This document shows, piece after piece, positions 34,275 to 42,692 of a stretch of 43,228 bases of DNA. The stretch is taken from contig PFRJ01000049.1 of assembly GCA_002788515.1 (NCBI GenBank), positions 1-43,228 of the forward strand. The letters run 5' to 3'. The stretch is from Nitrosopumilales archaeon CG_4_9_14_0_2_um_filter_34_16. GTDB taxonomy: Archaea; Thermoproteota; Nitrososphaeria; Nitrososphaerales; Nitrosopumilaceae. The notes below the pieces were generated by a model. That model saw only the letters and a program-made list of their open reading frames with translations, was not told the origin of the DNA and searched no databases. Each line of letters opens with the position of its first letter. The first letter of the stretch is position 1. Position numbers and translations under genes: made by a program.

Positions 34275-36314
34275 TTAGATTGCAATGATTGCGACAAATG
34301 CAGATACAAAGACAATTGCAATCGTGTTAAGCAGTTTAATTACAGTGTTAAGTGCTGGACCTGCAGTGTCTTTGTAAGGATCACCGATAATATCTCCGAC
34401 TACTGCGACTTTGTGTATCTCTGAGCCTTTCTCTCCGTTCATTTCAACTAGCTTCTTTGCATTATCCCATGCACCACCAGTGTTTGCCAAGTGATATGCC
34501 AAAAGGATTCCAGTTACAACTGAACCCATTAGCAATCCTGCTACTGCAGTTGGGCCTAACAATACACCTAAAATTATTGGAGAAGCGATTGCGACAATTG
34601 CTGGTTTGTATAATTCTCTAAGTGATGCGGCAGTTGCAATATCCACACATTTTGCATAGTCTGGTTTTGATTTTCCTGTAAGAATTCCAGCATCTGCTTT
34701 GAACTGTCTTCTAACCTCATCGACCATTTTACCTGCAGCACGGGACACACCATTGATGAGTTGTCCTGTAATGATAAATGGAATCAATCCACCGATTAGC
34801 AAGCCAACAATGATTGCGGGATTTGTCAAACTGTAATCTAATTCTAACACGCCAGCGAAAACATGTGCTGCTTCAAATTGAAATGCTTGAATCATTGCCA
34901 ATGCAGCCAACGCAGCACTAGCAATGGCGAAACCTTTGGTAACGGCTTTGGTGGTATTTCCTACAGCGTCAATTTCATCAGTGACTTTACGGTTTTCTTC
35001 GCCCATTCCAGTCATCTCTACGATACCACCTGCATTATCTGCAATTGGACCAAAGGCATCAATACTTAGAACTATTCCTGCAAGACTCAACATTGCCATG
35101 GCAGTCATTGCAGTACCAAATATTCCATAAAGAACAGGATCTGCACCTTCAGGAGCTGCAGCAGACGCAATGCTATAAGAGATAATGATTGCGACAACTA
35201 GTGCAATCATAAATGGTCCGGTAGACTGCATTCCTTTGATGATACCCATCAGCGTTAATGACGCATAACCCCATTTTGCAGAGTCTGCAATATCTTTAAC
35301 TGGTTTTTGCTTGTAGCTTGTATAGTAGTCAGTAATTTTCTGAATTACTGGTACAAGTATGACACCAATTACAGTAGAACCAAATAGAGCATATGATGCT
35401 GGAGAATCTCCGATGAATTGTGTGATAAAGACATAGTTTAATCCAATTGCGATAGCAGCTGAAACATAAAACGAACGACTAAGAGGTTTCATGACATCAG
35501 TGATATTTTTAGAGCCAACAATTACTACGCCGATGATTGATGCAATCATTCCAGAAGAACCGATGAGTATTGGGTAAAGGAAAAAGTTTGGTGCACCGAT
35601 TAATGCTGCAATTAGTAATGCTGCAAGAATTGTAACAATATAAGATTCATAAACATCAGAGCCCATTCCTGCTGCATCGCCAACATTGTCTCCTACATTA
35701 TCTGCAATTGTTGCAGGATTTCTAGGATCATCTTCAGGAATGTTTGCCTCGACTTTGCCTACCAAATCAGCGCCCATGTCTGCTGCTTTTGTGAAAATAC
35801 CACCACCGATTCTAATGAACAGTGCAATTAGACTTGCCCCAATGCCAACTCCTGCAATTGTGATTGGGTCAGGATAAATCAGATAAAGACCAGTGATTGC
35901 CAACAAAGCCATTGCTGGAACTGCCAAGCCTACTGTGGCTCCACCTCTAAACGCCATAGCAAAAGTCTTTCCAAGACCGCTGCCACTAAGATTTGCAGCT
36001 CTGACTGCGGCTTTTACTGTAATTTTTAATGAGATAACTCCTGCTACTGCAGATAATGTTGCACCAACTGCAAACGCTATTCCGTTTGATGGTTGGAGAA
36101 ATGCACCGATAATAACTGATAATGCTATTGCTATAGGGATGATAATCTTCATTTCTCTTTTTAGAAATGCAGAAGCCCCTTCTTTGACGGCATTTGAGAT
36201 GTCCATCATTTCTTTGGTTCCAGCAGGTTGTTTAGTAATCCAAAACACCAGTCCCCCAGCCACCAAAAACGATGCAATTCCTGCAATAAATGGAATAATT
36301 TGGGAAATTTCCAT
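34275..36314 (-). CDS. hppA: Membrane-bound proton-translocating pyrophosphatase, K+-independent type
   Basis: A 679-residue polytopic protein with about 16 helices. The catalytic loop is clear: DMGADLVGKVEANIPEDD, then NPATIADNVGDNVGDAAGMG. The motif G-N-T-T-K-A places Lys (K456) where K+-dependent enzymes have Ala, so this is the K+-independent, H+-pumping class. It uses pyrophosphate from biosynthesis to build the proton gradient, which suits an energy-limited chemolithotroph. The 3' end is close to the small basic gene. The ORF on the opposite strand at 35893-36468 is a shadow. Confidence 0.95.
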   Translation of the reverse strand: MEISQIIPFIAGIASFLVAGGLVFWITKQPAGTKEMMDISNAVKEGASAFLKREMKIIIPIAIALSVIIGAFLQPSNGIAFAVGATLSAVAGVISLKITVKAAVRAANLSGSGLGKTFAMAFRGGATVGLAVPAMALLAITGLYLIYPDPITIAGVGIGASLIALFIRIGGGIFTKAADMGADLVGKVEANIPEDDPRNPATIADNVGDNVGDAAGMGSDVYESYIVTILAALLIAALIGAPNFFLYPILIGSSGMIASIIGVVIVGSKNITDVMKPLSRSFYVSAAIAIGLNYVFITQFIGDSPASYALFGSTVIGVILVPVIQKITDYYTSYKQKPVKDIADSAKWGYASLTLMGIIKGMQSTGPFMIALVVAIIISYSIASAAAPEGADPVLYGIFGTAMTAMAMLSLAGIVLSIDAFGPIADNAGGIVEMTGMGEENRKVTDEIDAVGNTTKAVTKGFAIASAALAALAMIQAFQFEAAHVFAGVLELDYSLTNPAIIVGLLIGGLIPFIITGQLINGVSRAAGKMVDEVRRQFKADAGILTGKSKPDYAKCVDIATAASLRELYKPAIVAIASPIILGVLLGPTAVAGLLMGSVVTGILLAYHLANTGGAWDNAKKLVEMNGEKGSEIHKVAVVGDIIGDPYKDTAGPALNTVIKLLNTIAIVFVSAFVAIIAI

Positions 36315-36350
36315 AGTATACTTTGCTTGCCTAGTTCTGGGAAATATAAA

Positions 36351-36728
36351 TCAAATAGCGGAGATCTTGCTTCTTTTTCTATATGGCGGAAATGATTTTC
36401 CCTTTAGTCCTTGCCTGACTAGCTTGTTGAATCTTTTACCATGTGCAAGATATGGAAATCGCATATGAATTAATTCGTGAACTATTGTGTTCTCAAGTGT
36501 TTTCTCATCAGGAATTTTTCTTACGTTGATGAAAACCAGATTATGTTGAAGGTATGACACTCCATAATACTTGTATGCAGATGTTCTCCTGCCTTCAGTC
36601 ATCTCTTTTGGAGCATCCAAGACTTCTTTAGTAGTCAAGAGAATTTTGGGTTCAATAATTGAGAAACGATTAGAGTAGACACCTACTTTTTCTAAAATTT
36701 GTAACGAAAGTTCAGGATCTAGTTTCAC
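36351..36728 (-). CDS. SprT-like zinc metallopeptidase domain protein
   Basis: A 125-residue protein with a zinc-protease helix IVHELIHMRFPYLAHG, giving H-E-x2-H and a downstream His, followed by a basic tail (GKSFPPYRKRSK). It resembles minimal SprT/M48-like domains. SprT-family proteins cut DNA-protein crosslinks in eukaryotes, but this short form has no recognisable DNA-binding ribbon. Separate transcription from hppA is likely given the 36-nt gap. Confidence 0.75.
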   Translation of the reverse strand: MKLDPELSLQILEKVGVYSNRFSIIEPKILLTTKEVLDAPKEMTEGRRTSAYKYYGVSYLQHNLVFINVRKIPDEKTLENTIVHELIHMRFPYLAHGKRFNKLVRQGLKGKSFPPYRKRSKISAI

Positions 36729-36881
36729 AGATTTATCTCAAAGAATCTGTGTTTATCTTCAAATGTCAATTCTTGTAAGAAGTTTAGTGTATTTTGGTTC
36801 TTCAAAATTATGAATTAATAGGGTCAGAAGGTTTAGTAGAGTAATCACAAATCATACAGCCACCGTCTCATCATACCCCAA

Positions 36882-37376
36882 TTATTCCATTAAATCAAGA
36901 AGCGATTGTGCTTTATTTCTAATTTCTGGAGTAATTGTTACTATGACTAATCCCTCGTTTGGCTGACCATACATTACTACTGCATTTTCAGGTGCATGAA
37001 CACACACTGGAAGTACCAGAAGATCTTCCTCACCATTAACAAAAAGTCTAACTGGGGGCTTTAGGGTAAGCGCTGTTTTTATGGCAGAGACACTTTGAGG
37101 CGTAATTTCGGCTGCAGGATTATCAACAGTTAGTTCGGTGGCATTTGCAAGTTTTGGCGGTTCTCTTTTTTCTCTTTTTTCTTGTCCATCAATGATTTGC
37201 AATGATGGAATCAAACCAAAATCAATCATCTTCTCAGTGGTTCTATCACCAACCGTAATGAGTAGAGAATTTTCCGAAAGATGTTTTTTGATATTTTCTT
37301 TGCTTGTCTGGTTTTCAGGTAACAATACTCCTAGTGGAGCTTTGAATTTGTCCCTAAGAGAGTCAGAGAGTTTCAC
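36882..37376 (-). CDS. GTP-dependent dephospho-CoA kinase (DUF359)
   Basis: A 164-residue protein matching the archaeal DUF359 family, shown in Thermococcus to be a GTP-dependent dephospho-CoA kinase, the last step of CoA synthesis. Blocks visible are LLITVGDRTTEKMIDFGLIP, QIIDGQEKREKR, VRLFVNGEEDLLVLPVCVHA and VVMYGQPNEGLVIV. It lies 6 nt after the Mrp gene, so the two form an operon. Confidence 0.9.
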   Translation of the reverse strand: MKLSDSLRDKFKAPLGVLLPENQTSKENIKKHLSENSLLITVGDRTTEKMIDFGLIPSLQIIDGQEKREKREPPKLANATELTVDNPAAEITPQSVSAIKTALTLKPPVRLFVNGEEDLLVLPVCVHAPENAVVMYGQPNEGLVIVTITPEIRNKAQSLLDLME

Positions 37377-37382
37377 AGAAAA

Positions 37383-38501
37383 TCAATTCTGGTTTTGGTT
37401 TGCCTCTGGTGTAGGTGCTTCGCCAGAAGTTTCAGATGCCATCTCTTCTTGGAGTTTGGCTGCAAGAATACTGCATTGGGCTGCAATATTTTTTGCACTC
37501 TTTCTAAAAGCTACTGCACTTGGAGAATCAGGATTTGTAATCATAATTGGTTTGCCCAAGTCAGAGCCTGCCATAATTCCAGAGTTTAGTGGAATTTCAC
37601 CTAAGAAAGGCATGTTGAATTGTTCACTGATTTTCTTTGCACCACCTTCACCGAATATGTAATGTTTTTCATCACACTTTGGACAAATGAAATGACTCAT
37701 GTTTTCAACAACGCCAATAATTGGAACATTTAGTTTTTCAAACATTGAAACTGCTTTTACTGCAACATTGCTTGCAACATCTTGCGGAGTTGTAACAACT
37801 AGGATTCCAGTAATTGGAATCGTTTGTGCAAGAGTTAATGGTATGTCACCAGTTCCAGGTGGAAGATCTACTATAAGATAATCCAGGTCAGCCCAATTAG
37901 TGTCAACTAAAAACTGTTTTAATATTCCAGAAATAATTGGGCCACGGTAAATTGCTGCTTGATTAGATTGATCTGCAAAGAAACCAAAAGAAACAACTTT
38001 CAATCCGTTAGAGTCTGCAGGTTGAAGTTTATTGTCTTCAACTTCCATGAATCCATCTTTCATTCCAAGCATTAGTGGAATGCTAGGACCATAGATATCA
38101 GCATCTAGTAATCCAACTTTGGCCCCTGATTCTGATAATGCTAATGCTAAATTCAAAGAGACAGTTGATTTGCCAACGCCACCTTTTCCACTTGCGACAC
38201 CAATGATGTTTTTTACAGATGCCATTCCAGTGTCAGCTTCAAGGGAACGACCTTCCATCACCTTTGCAGTTACATTCATATCAAAATTTTTCAATTCAGT
38301 AAGTTCGCCAATTGCTTTTCTAACATCATCTTCAATTTCGACATTGAAAGGACATGCAGGCGTAGTTAGTTCCAAAGTAAATTTGAGATTGCCATCGTTG
38401 AGTTCTAAATCTTTTATCATTCCCATAGAGACGATGTCTTTTTTCAAGTCAGGATCAATTACAGTGCTAAGTTTTTCAAGAACTTGATCGATTCCAACCA
38501 T
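37383..38501 (-). CDS. Mrp/ApbC-type Fe-S cluster carrier ATPase
   Basis: A 372-residue protein. Residues about 1-85 are a MIP18/DUF59 domain (VIDPDLKKDIVSMGMI). The P-loop ATPase follows, with a deviant Walker A GKGGVGKST and DADIYGPSIPLMLG. The Cys pair in FICPKCDEKHYIFG carries the bridging Fe-S cluster. The protein delivers Fe-S clusters to target proteins in the cytoplasm. A Gln/Glu-rich tail follows. It is the first gene of the pair with the dephospho-CoA kinase. Confidence 0.92.
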   Translation of the reverse strand: MVGIDQVLEKLSTVIDPDLKKDIVSMGMIKDLELNDGNLKFTLELTTPACPFNVEIEDDVRKAIGELTELKNFDMNVTAKVMEGRSLEADTGMASVKNIIGVASGKGGVGKSTVSLNLALALSESGAKVGLLDADIYGPSIPLMLGMKDGFMEVEDNKLQPADSNGLKVVSFGFFADQSNQAAIYRGPIISGILKQFLVDTNWADLDYLIVDLPPGTGDIPLTLAQTIPITGILVVTTPQDVASNVAVKAVSMFEKLNVPIIGVVENMSHFICPKCDEKHYIFGEGGAKKISEQFNMPFLGEIPLNSGIMAGSDLGKPIMITNPDSPSAVAFRKSAKNIAAQCSILAAKLQEEMASETSGEAPTPEANQNQN

Positions 38502-38649
38502 TGCGTCAAAAAGGCTGTTTACTTTATTTAAACATAAGTCAGAGATGAAAAGAAATTGTCATTTTTTTGAAAAAATAGAAAATTCTTTGAAAATCCAAGC
38601 CTAAATCACCTAAACATTCATAAATTGAAATTCGAGAAAAATAGTACAT

Positions 38650-39243
38650 TTGTTTTCTATATCCACCCTAGTTGATGTTGTGAGGATTCCCCCAAGATTG
38701 TTTGGAACCACGTTGAAAAAGGCTACAACCAACATTCTCAAAGAAAAATACGAGAGCATGATTAATGCAGATTTAGGATACATCATCATGATTTTAGATG
38801 CAAAAGTTGACGAAATGGGAAAGATGATTGCAGGAGATGGCGGAACATTTCATAAAGTTGAATTTGAGGCATTAACATTTTATCCAAAGTTACAAGAAAT
38901 TGTTCAAGGAGAAATTGTCGACATTACAGACTTTGGAGCATTTGTAAGAATTGGCCCAACAGATGCACTACTTCACTTGTCACAAGTGATGGATGATTAT
39001 CTTAAGAGTGATGTCAAATCTGGAATGATTCTAGCTAATCAGAGTGGTAGAACACTCAAAGTAGGTTCTACACTTCGTGCAAGAATTACTGCAGTTTCAT
39101 TAGGAAAAGCTGCAGCGATGGGCAAGATTGGAATTACATGTAGACAACCATTCTTAGGAGCAGACGCTTGGATTGCAGAAGAAATCAAGAAAGCCGGCGG
39201 TGGCAAAGAACCAGCAAAGGAAGAAAAAGTAGAGGTAAGTTAG
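38650..39243 (+). CDS. rpo7: RNA polymerase subunit Rpo7 (E')
   Basis: A 197-residue protein with the N-terminal RNP-like domain (VVRIPPRLFG, then ATTNILKEKYESMI) and a C-terminal S1 domain (VQGEIVDITDFGAFVRIGPT, LKVGSTLRARITAVS). Rpo7 forms the stalk of archaeal RNA polymerase with Rpo4. The TTG start fits a TATA-like CATAAATT about 26 nt upstream. The Spt4 gene follows by 1 nt. Confidence 0.95.
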   Translation: MFSISTLVDVVRIPPRLFGTTLKKATTNILKEKYESMINADLGYIIMILDAKVDEMGKMIAGDGGTFHKVEFEALTFYPKLQEIVQGEIVDITDFGAFVRIGPTDALLHLSQVMDDYLKSDVKSGMILANQSGRTLKVGSTLRARITAVSLGKAAAMGKIGITCRQPFLGADAWIAEEIKKAGGGKEPAKEEKVEVS

Positions 39244-39244
39244 A

Positions 39245-39433
39245 ATGGCACGAGAGATGGCATGTCGCAAATGTAAACATGTAACAACTCTAAAAGTTTG
39301 TCCCAATTGTAAATCATCAGACTTGACACCAGATTGGAATGGAGTTGTACTAGTAGTTGATCCAACAAATTCAGAAATTTCAAAAACTTTAGGAATCACT
39401 ACAAAAGGCAAATACGCAATTAAAGTAACATAA
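39245..39433 (+). CDS. spt4: Transcription elongation factor Spt4 (RpoE'')
   Basis: A 62-residue zinc protein with CRKC and CPNC pairs (MACRKCKHVT, VCPNCKSSDLT) and the Spt4 ending DWNGVVLVVDPTNSEISKTL. It pairs with Spt5 to keep RNA polymerase processive. It is translationally linked to rpo7, the usual archaeal order. Confidence 0.93.
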   Translation: MAREMACRKCKHVTTLKVCPNCKSSDLTPDWNGVVLVVDPTNSEISKTLGITTKGKYAIKVT

Positions 39434-39469
39434 AATCTTTAAAATCAGAATCAACGTTCCATCAGTATA

Positions 39470-40285
39470 TTGACATTTAATCCAAAAAAACAATTGTCAG
39501 AATTTCTTGCTGAAGATATCGGTAAAGGGGACATTACAAGTAATTTACTAGCAAAGAAAAAAATTTCAGCGAGAATTATCTCCAGAGAAGATGCAGTTGT
39601 AGCAGGAGTGTCTTATGCAAAAGATATTTTCAGGTTAAAGGGATGTAATGCCAAAATTCTAAAAAAAGACGGCTCTAGTGTAAAACCAAACCAAACAATA
39701 ATGGTCATAACAGGAAATGCAGGCAACATACTAGCATGTGAGAGAACCGCACTAAATCTCCTAACGCGAATGAGCGGTATTGCAACTCAGACAGACAGAC
39801 TAGTAAAAAAAATTCCAAAGAAAATCAAATTGTATGCAACACGAAAAACAGCTCCAGGATTAAGATACTTTGATAAAGAGGCAGTAGAGATGGGCGGAGG
39901 TAAAAAACACAGGCTCAGATTAGACGAGATGGTAATGATAAAAGACAATCACATTGCAATTGAGAGATCTTTGATATCTTTGATTAAAAAAACAAAGAAA
40001 AAATACAAAAAATTTGAAGTCGAAGTTGAAAATACATCAGATGCAGTACTTGCTGCAAAGGAAGGTGCAACCATTATCATGCTAGATAATTTCACACCAG
40101 CACAAATTAAAAAAACAATAAAAACGCTCAAAGATCAAAAGCTACGAGACAAAGTGATGCTTGAAGCATCAGGCGGTATCAACTCTAACAATATTTCAGA
40201 GTATGGTAAAACAGGGGTGGACATAATTTCAATTGGCAGTATTACAAATTCAGTCAAAGGCATTGACATGAGTTTAGAGATTTAG
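39470..40285 (+). CDS. nadC: Nicotinate-nucleotide pyrophosphorylase (carboxylating)
   Basis: A 271-residue QPRTase. Motifs: LAEDIGKGDITSNLL, CERTALNLLTRMSGIATQTD, ATRKTAPGLRYFDKEAV (substrate-binding Arg/Lys), LDEMVMIKDNH, and the barrel end EASGGINSNNISEY. It turns quinolinate and PRPP into nicotinate mononucleotide in NAD synthesis. The TTG start is 25 nt after CTTTAAAAT. The 3' end overlaps the convergent TPR gene by 12 nt. Confidence 0.93.
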   Translation: MTFNPKKQLSEFLAEDIGKGDITSNLLAKKKISARIISREDAVVAGVSYAKDIFRLKGCNAKILKKDGSSVKPNQTIMVITGNAGNILACERTALNLLTRMSGIATQTDRLVKKIPKKIKLYATRKTAPGLRYFDKEAVEMGGGKKHRLRLDEMVMIKDNHIAIERSLISLIKKTKKKYKKFEVEVENTSDAVLAAKEGATIIMLDNFTPAQIKKTIKTLKDQKLRDKVMLEASGGINSNNISEYGKTGVDIISIGSITNSVKGIDMSLEI

Positions 40286-40663
40286 CTCTGCCAGCAAAGT
40301 AGACACTGCTTTATTTTTTGGATCTATTTCTCGAATTTTTTCACAGCATTGAATTGCGCGTTTATTTTCTGCTAGTTTCTGATGAGAGTACGCTTTTAAC
40401 AATAAAACATCAACATCGTGTGAACCGATCTCAAGGGCTTTATCAAAATAGGATATTGCAGTAGCATATTTGTTTTGTAAATAGTAAATTCCACCAACAG
40501 TAAACAAAACATCATGATTGTACGGCACTTTTTGCAGGTATTCTGTACCTGACTTCAGAGCTGCGGCATATTTTTTTTCCTTAACCAGTTTTTTTATGTC
40601 CTTTATCTTTTGAACATTCTGTTTCTTTTGAGGATCTTTTGATATCCTAGAAAACAATCCAGT
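40274..40663 (-). CDS. Tetratricopeptide-repeat protein
   Basis: About 129 residues from the ATG I prefer (MTGLFSRISKD), which avoids overlap with nadA; an in-frame ATG at 40691-40693 is possible. At least two TPR motifs are present: VGGIYYLQNKYATAISYFDKALEIG and LLKAYSHQKLAENKRAIQCC, both ending at a helix turn with Pro or Asp. It is a protein-protein interaction scaffold with unknown partners. It lies directly after nadA. Confidence 0.75.
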   Translation of the reverse strand, partial: TGLFSRISKDPQKKQNVQKIKDIKKLVKEKKYAAALKSGTEYLQKVPYNHDVLFTVGGIYYLQNKYATAISYFDKALEIGSHDVDVLLLKAYSHQKLAENKRAIQCCEKIREIDPKNKAVSTLLAELNL

Positions 40664-40679
40664 CATGAGCACATACGGT

Positions 40680-41636
40680 TTAGCTGATTGCAAGCATTCT
40701 ATCTATTGCTAAACGAGCTTTGTCAGCAATATCTTTTGGAACGGTAACCACATTTTTTTCATTTACCAATGCGTCATATACTTTTTCAAGTGTAATCATT
40801 TTCATATATTGACATTCAGCTTTTTCCGAAGCAGGGATGAATGTCTTGTCAGGATTTTGTTGCCTCATCTTGTATAAGATGCCAGTCTCAGTAGCTACGA
40901 CAAAGTTTTTTGATTTTGATTGATGAGCATAATTAAGCATTCCTTCAGTTGAAAGAATAGACACGTTGTTTTTATCATATCTTCCATCAGATACATCATA
41001 CATCATCGGTGTAGTGCAACTGCATTCTGGATGGATTAAAAATTCAGCATCTTTTAGTGAGTCTAACTTTTCTTGAACATCTTCAGGTCTGATTCCTGCA
41101 TGAACATGGCACTCACCTGCCCAAATGTGCATATTTTTTCTACCAGTCATCTTTGCAACATAAGATCCAAGAAACATATCAGGCAAAAACAAAATGTCTT
41201 TGTCTGCAGGAATTGCTTTTACAACATTTACTGCGTTTGATGATGTGCAACAATAATCAAGTTCTGCTTTAATTTCTGCAGTTGTGTTCACATAGCCGAC
41301 AGCAATTGCTCCTGGATGTTGTTTCTTCCAATTTCTTAATTCATCAACAGTAATAGAATCAGATAGTGAGCAGCCAGCTTCCAGATCAGGAATCAATACT
41401 CTTTTCTCAGGACTGATAATTGCAGCAGTCTCTGCCATGAAATTTACGCCACAAAACAGAATTGTTTTTTGACTAACTGATGCTGCTTGTCTTGAGAGAC
41501 TCAACGAGTCTCCTGTAAAGTCAGCAACATCTTGCACATCAGGTATCTGATAGTTGTGAGCAAGTATCACCACGTCTTTTTCTTTTTTTAATCTCAAAAT
41601 CTCATCTTTGAGTGCTGAGGATTGTTGTACAAGCAT
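40680..41636 (-). CDS. nadA: Quinolinate synthase
   Basis: A 318-residue NadA with its fold blocks VILAHNYQIPDVQDVADFTG, CGVNFMAETA, HPECSCTTPM and AECQYMKMITL. The three conserved Cys for the [4Fe-4S] cluster are in CGVN, in the DYCCTSSNAVN region or HPEC, and in AECQ. It condenses iminoaspartate with dihydroxyacetone phosphate. It is grouped with nadX and, across a convergent gene, nadC: the aspartate route to NAD is complete here. Confidence 0.94.
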   Translation of the reverse strand: MLVQQSSALKDEILRLKKEKDVVILAHNYQIPDVQDVADFTGDSLSLSRQAASVSQKTILFCGVNFMAETAAIISPEKRVLIPDLEAGCSLSDSITVDELRNWKKQHPGAIAVGYVNTTAEIKAELDYCCTSSNAVNVVKAIPADKDILFLPDMFLGSYVAKMTGRKNMHIWAGECHVHAGIRPEDVQEKLDSLKDAEFLIHPECSCTTPMMYDVSDGRYDKNNVSILSTEGMLNYAHQSKSKNFVVATETGILYKMRQQNPDKTFIPASEKAECQYMKMITLEKVYDALVNEKNVVTVPKDIADKARLAIDRMLAIS

Positions 41637-41729
41637 AAGCCATTCAAATTGGATTTGGAGATGATTTAAAGAATGAGATGTAGTCTTGAATTCTCTAAAA
41701 AACAGGCAATGCTGGCAATTATTGCCATA

Positions 41730-42548
41730 TTAGGTGCCAATTTGAATATCATCAGAACAGTATTTTCTCAGAGTTTCAACTGCAGATAAAATTGCCAGTC
41801 TGCTTGTTTTTGGGTTATTACTATCAGGAATGTTTTCAATAGTAAAAGTCATCTTTCCAAATTTTCCTGCAGCTTCAATATGATGAGTGTTTTTGTCAGT
41901 GTCAGGATCTGCTATGATTTTTACATTTGTTTTATCACTGCCAATTCCAGACAAAGATAGTAAAGCTGCAACATTGATGTTAGCAGGAAATAGTTTGACA
42001 GCTTCTTTTGCAGTGCCTTCAAAGAGTACAGTGGGCAAATCAATTGCATCCAGGTTAATTTTTGAGGTTTCAAAAAACTTTGCACCCTTTAGTGAGCGAG
42101 GATGTTTCGTTGTAGTAAGGGATACAGACTCTAATTCGTGTTTAATTGATTTTATCCCATCCAGTCCTGCAATTGCACCAGACGGAAGATAGATTGTTTT
42201 TTTAAAATGACTGCAAGCATCAGATAAAATATCATATATTGATTCATCAAGTAATGCACCTACACTCATTATCATCAAGTCTCTTTTGTTTTGCAAGACA
42301 CTTAATCCAACATCCTTTACAGCGTCTTGAGAGGCAGCTTCTACTATAATGTCAACAGGATGTGAAGATAAGAGATGGAAATTTTCAACAATATCTGGTT
42401 TTGTGTTTAGTTTTGAAACAAGACTATTTGCCGCATCCTTGGAATTATCATACACGTGGGTGAGAACAGCTGGAATTTTACCCGAATCAATTGCAAGTGC
42501 AATCTGAGTGCCAATTGCACCACATCCAAGTAAACCTATTCGTTTCAA
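41730..42548 (-). CDS. nadX: L-aspartate dehydrogenase
   Basis: A 272-residue protein with the NAD-binding motif LLGCGAIGTQIA at the N-terminus, EAASQDAVKDVG, MIMSVGALLD and GAIAGLDGIKSIK; the catalytic His is probably in DKNTHHIEAAG. It oxidises aspartate to iminoaspartate, the NadA substrate, replacing the oxygen-using NadB. It is the first gene on the minus strand of the NAD group, with nadA 93 nt downstream. Confidence 0.9.
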   Translation of the reverse strand: MKRIGLLGCGAIGTQIALAIDSGKIPAVLTHVYDNSKDAANSLVSKLNTKPDIVENFHLLSSHPVDIIVEAASQDAVKDVGLSVLQNKRDLMIMSVGALLDESIYDILSDACSHFKKTIYLPSGAIAGLDGIKSIKHELESVSLTTTKHPRSLKGAKFFETSKINLDAIDLPTVLFEGTAKEAVKLFPANINVAALLSLSGIGSDKTNVKIIADPDTDKNTHHIEAAGKFGKMTFTIENIPDSNNPKTSRLAILSAVETLRKYCSDDIQIGT

Positions 42549-42654
42549 ACAATAATGATAGAAACTGTCACTTAATTAATCTAAAATAATTAGACATTAT
42601 TTGTCACATACCATTAGAATACACTGTTTAGAGGATGAACTAGAAGCATAAGTT

Positions 42655-42682
42655 AAATTTTAAAAAACAAAAAAAAGAAAGC
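42655..42682 (-). terminator. T-rich terminator of the repeat protein gene
   Basis: Downstream of the stop at 42693 the minus strand runs CTTTCTTTTTTTTG then TTTTTTAAAA, a strong archaeal T-tract terminator. Confidence 0.5.
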
Positions 42683-42692
42683 GTGCTTATTC

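Noticed and set aside
34230-34424. 64-codon Cys-rich ORF
   Set aside because: It overlaps the 3' end of hppA on the opposite strand; the Cys codons are the complement of conserved pyrophosphatase sequence.
35893-36468. 191-codon ORF opposite hppA
   Set aside because: Long open frames opposite a low-complexity membrane gene are expected; no family features.
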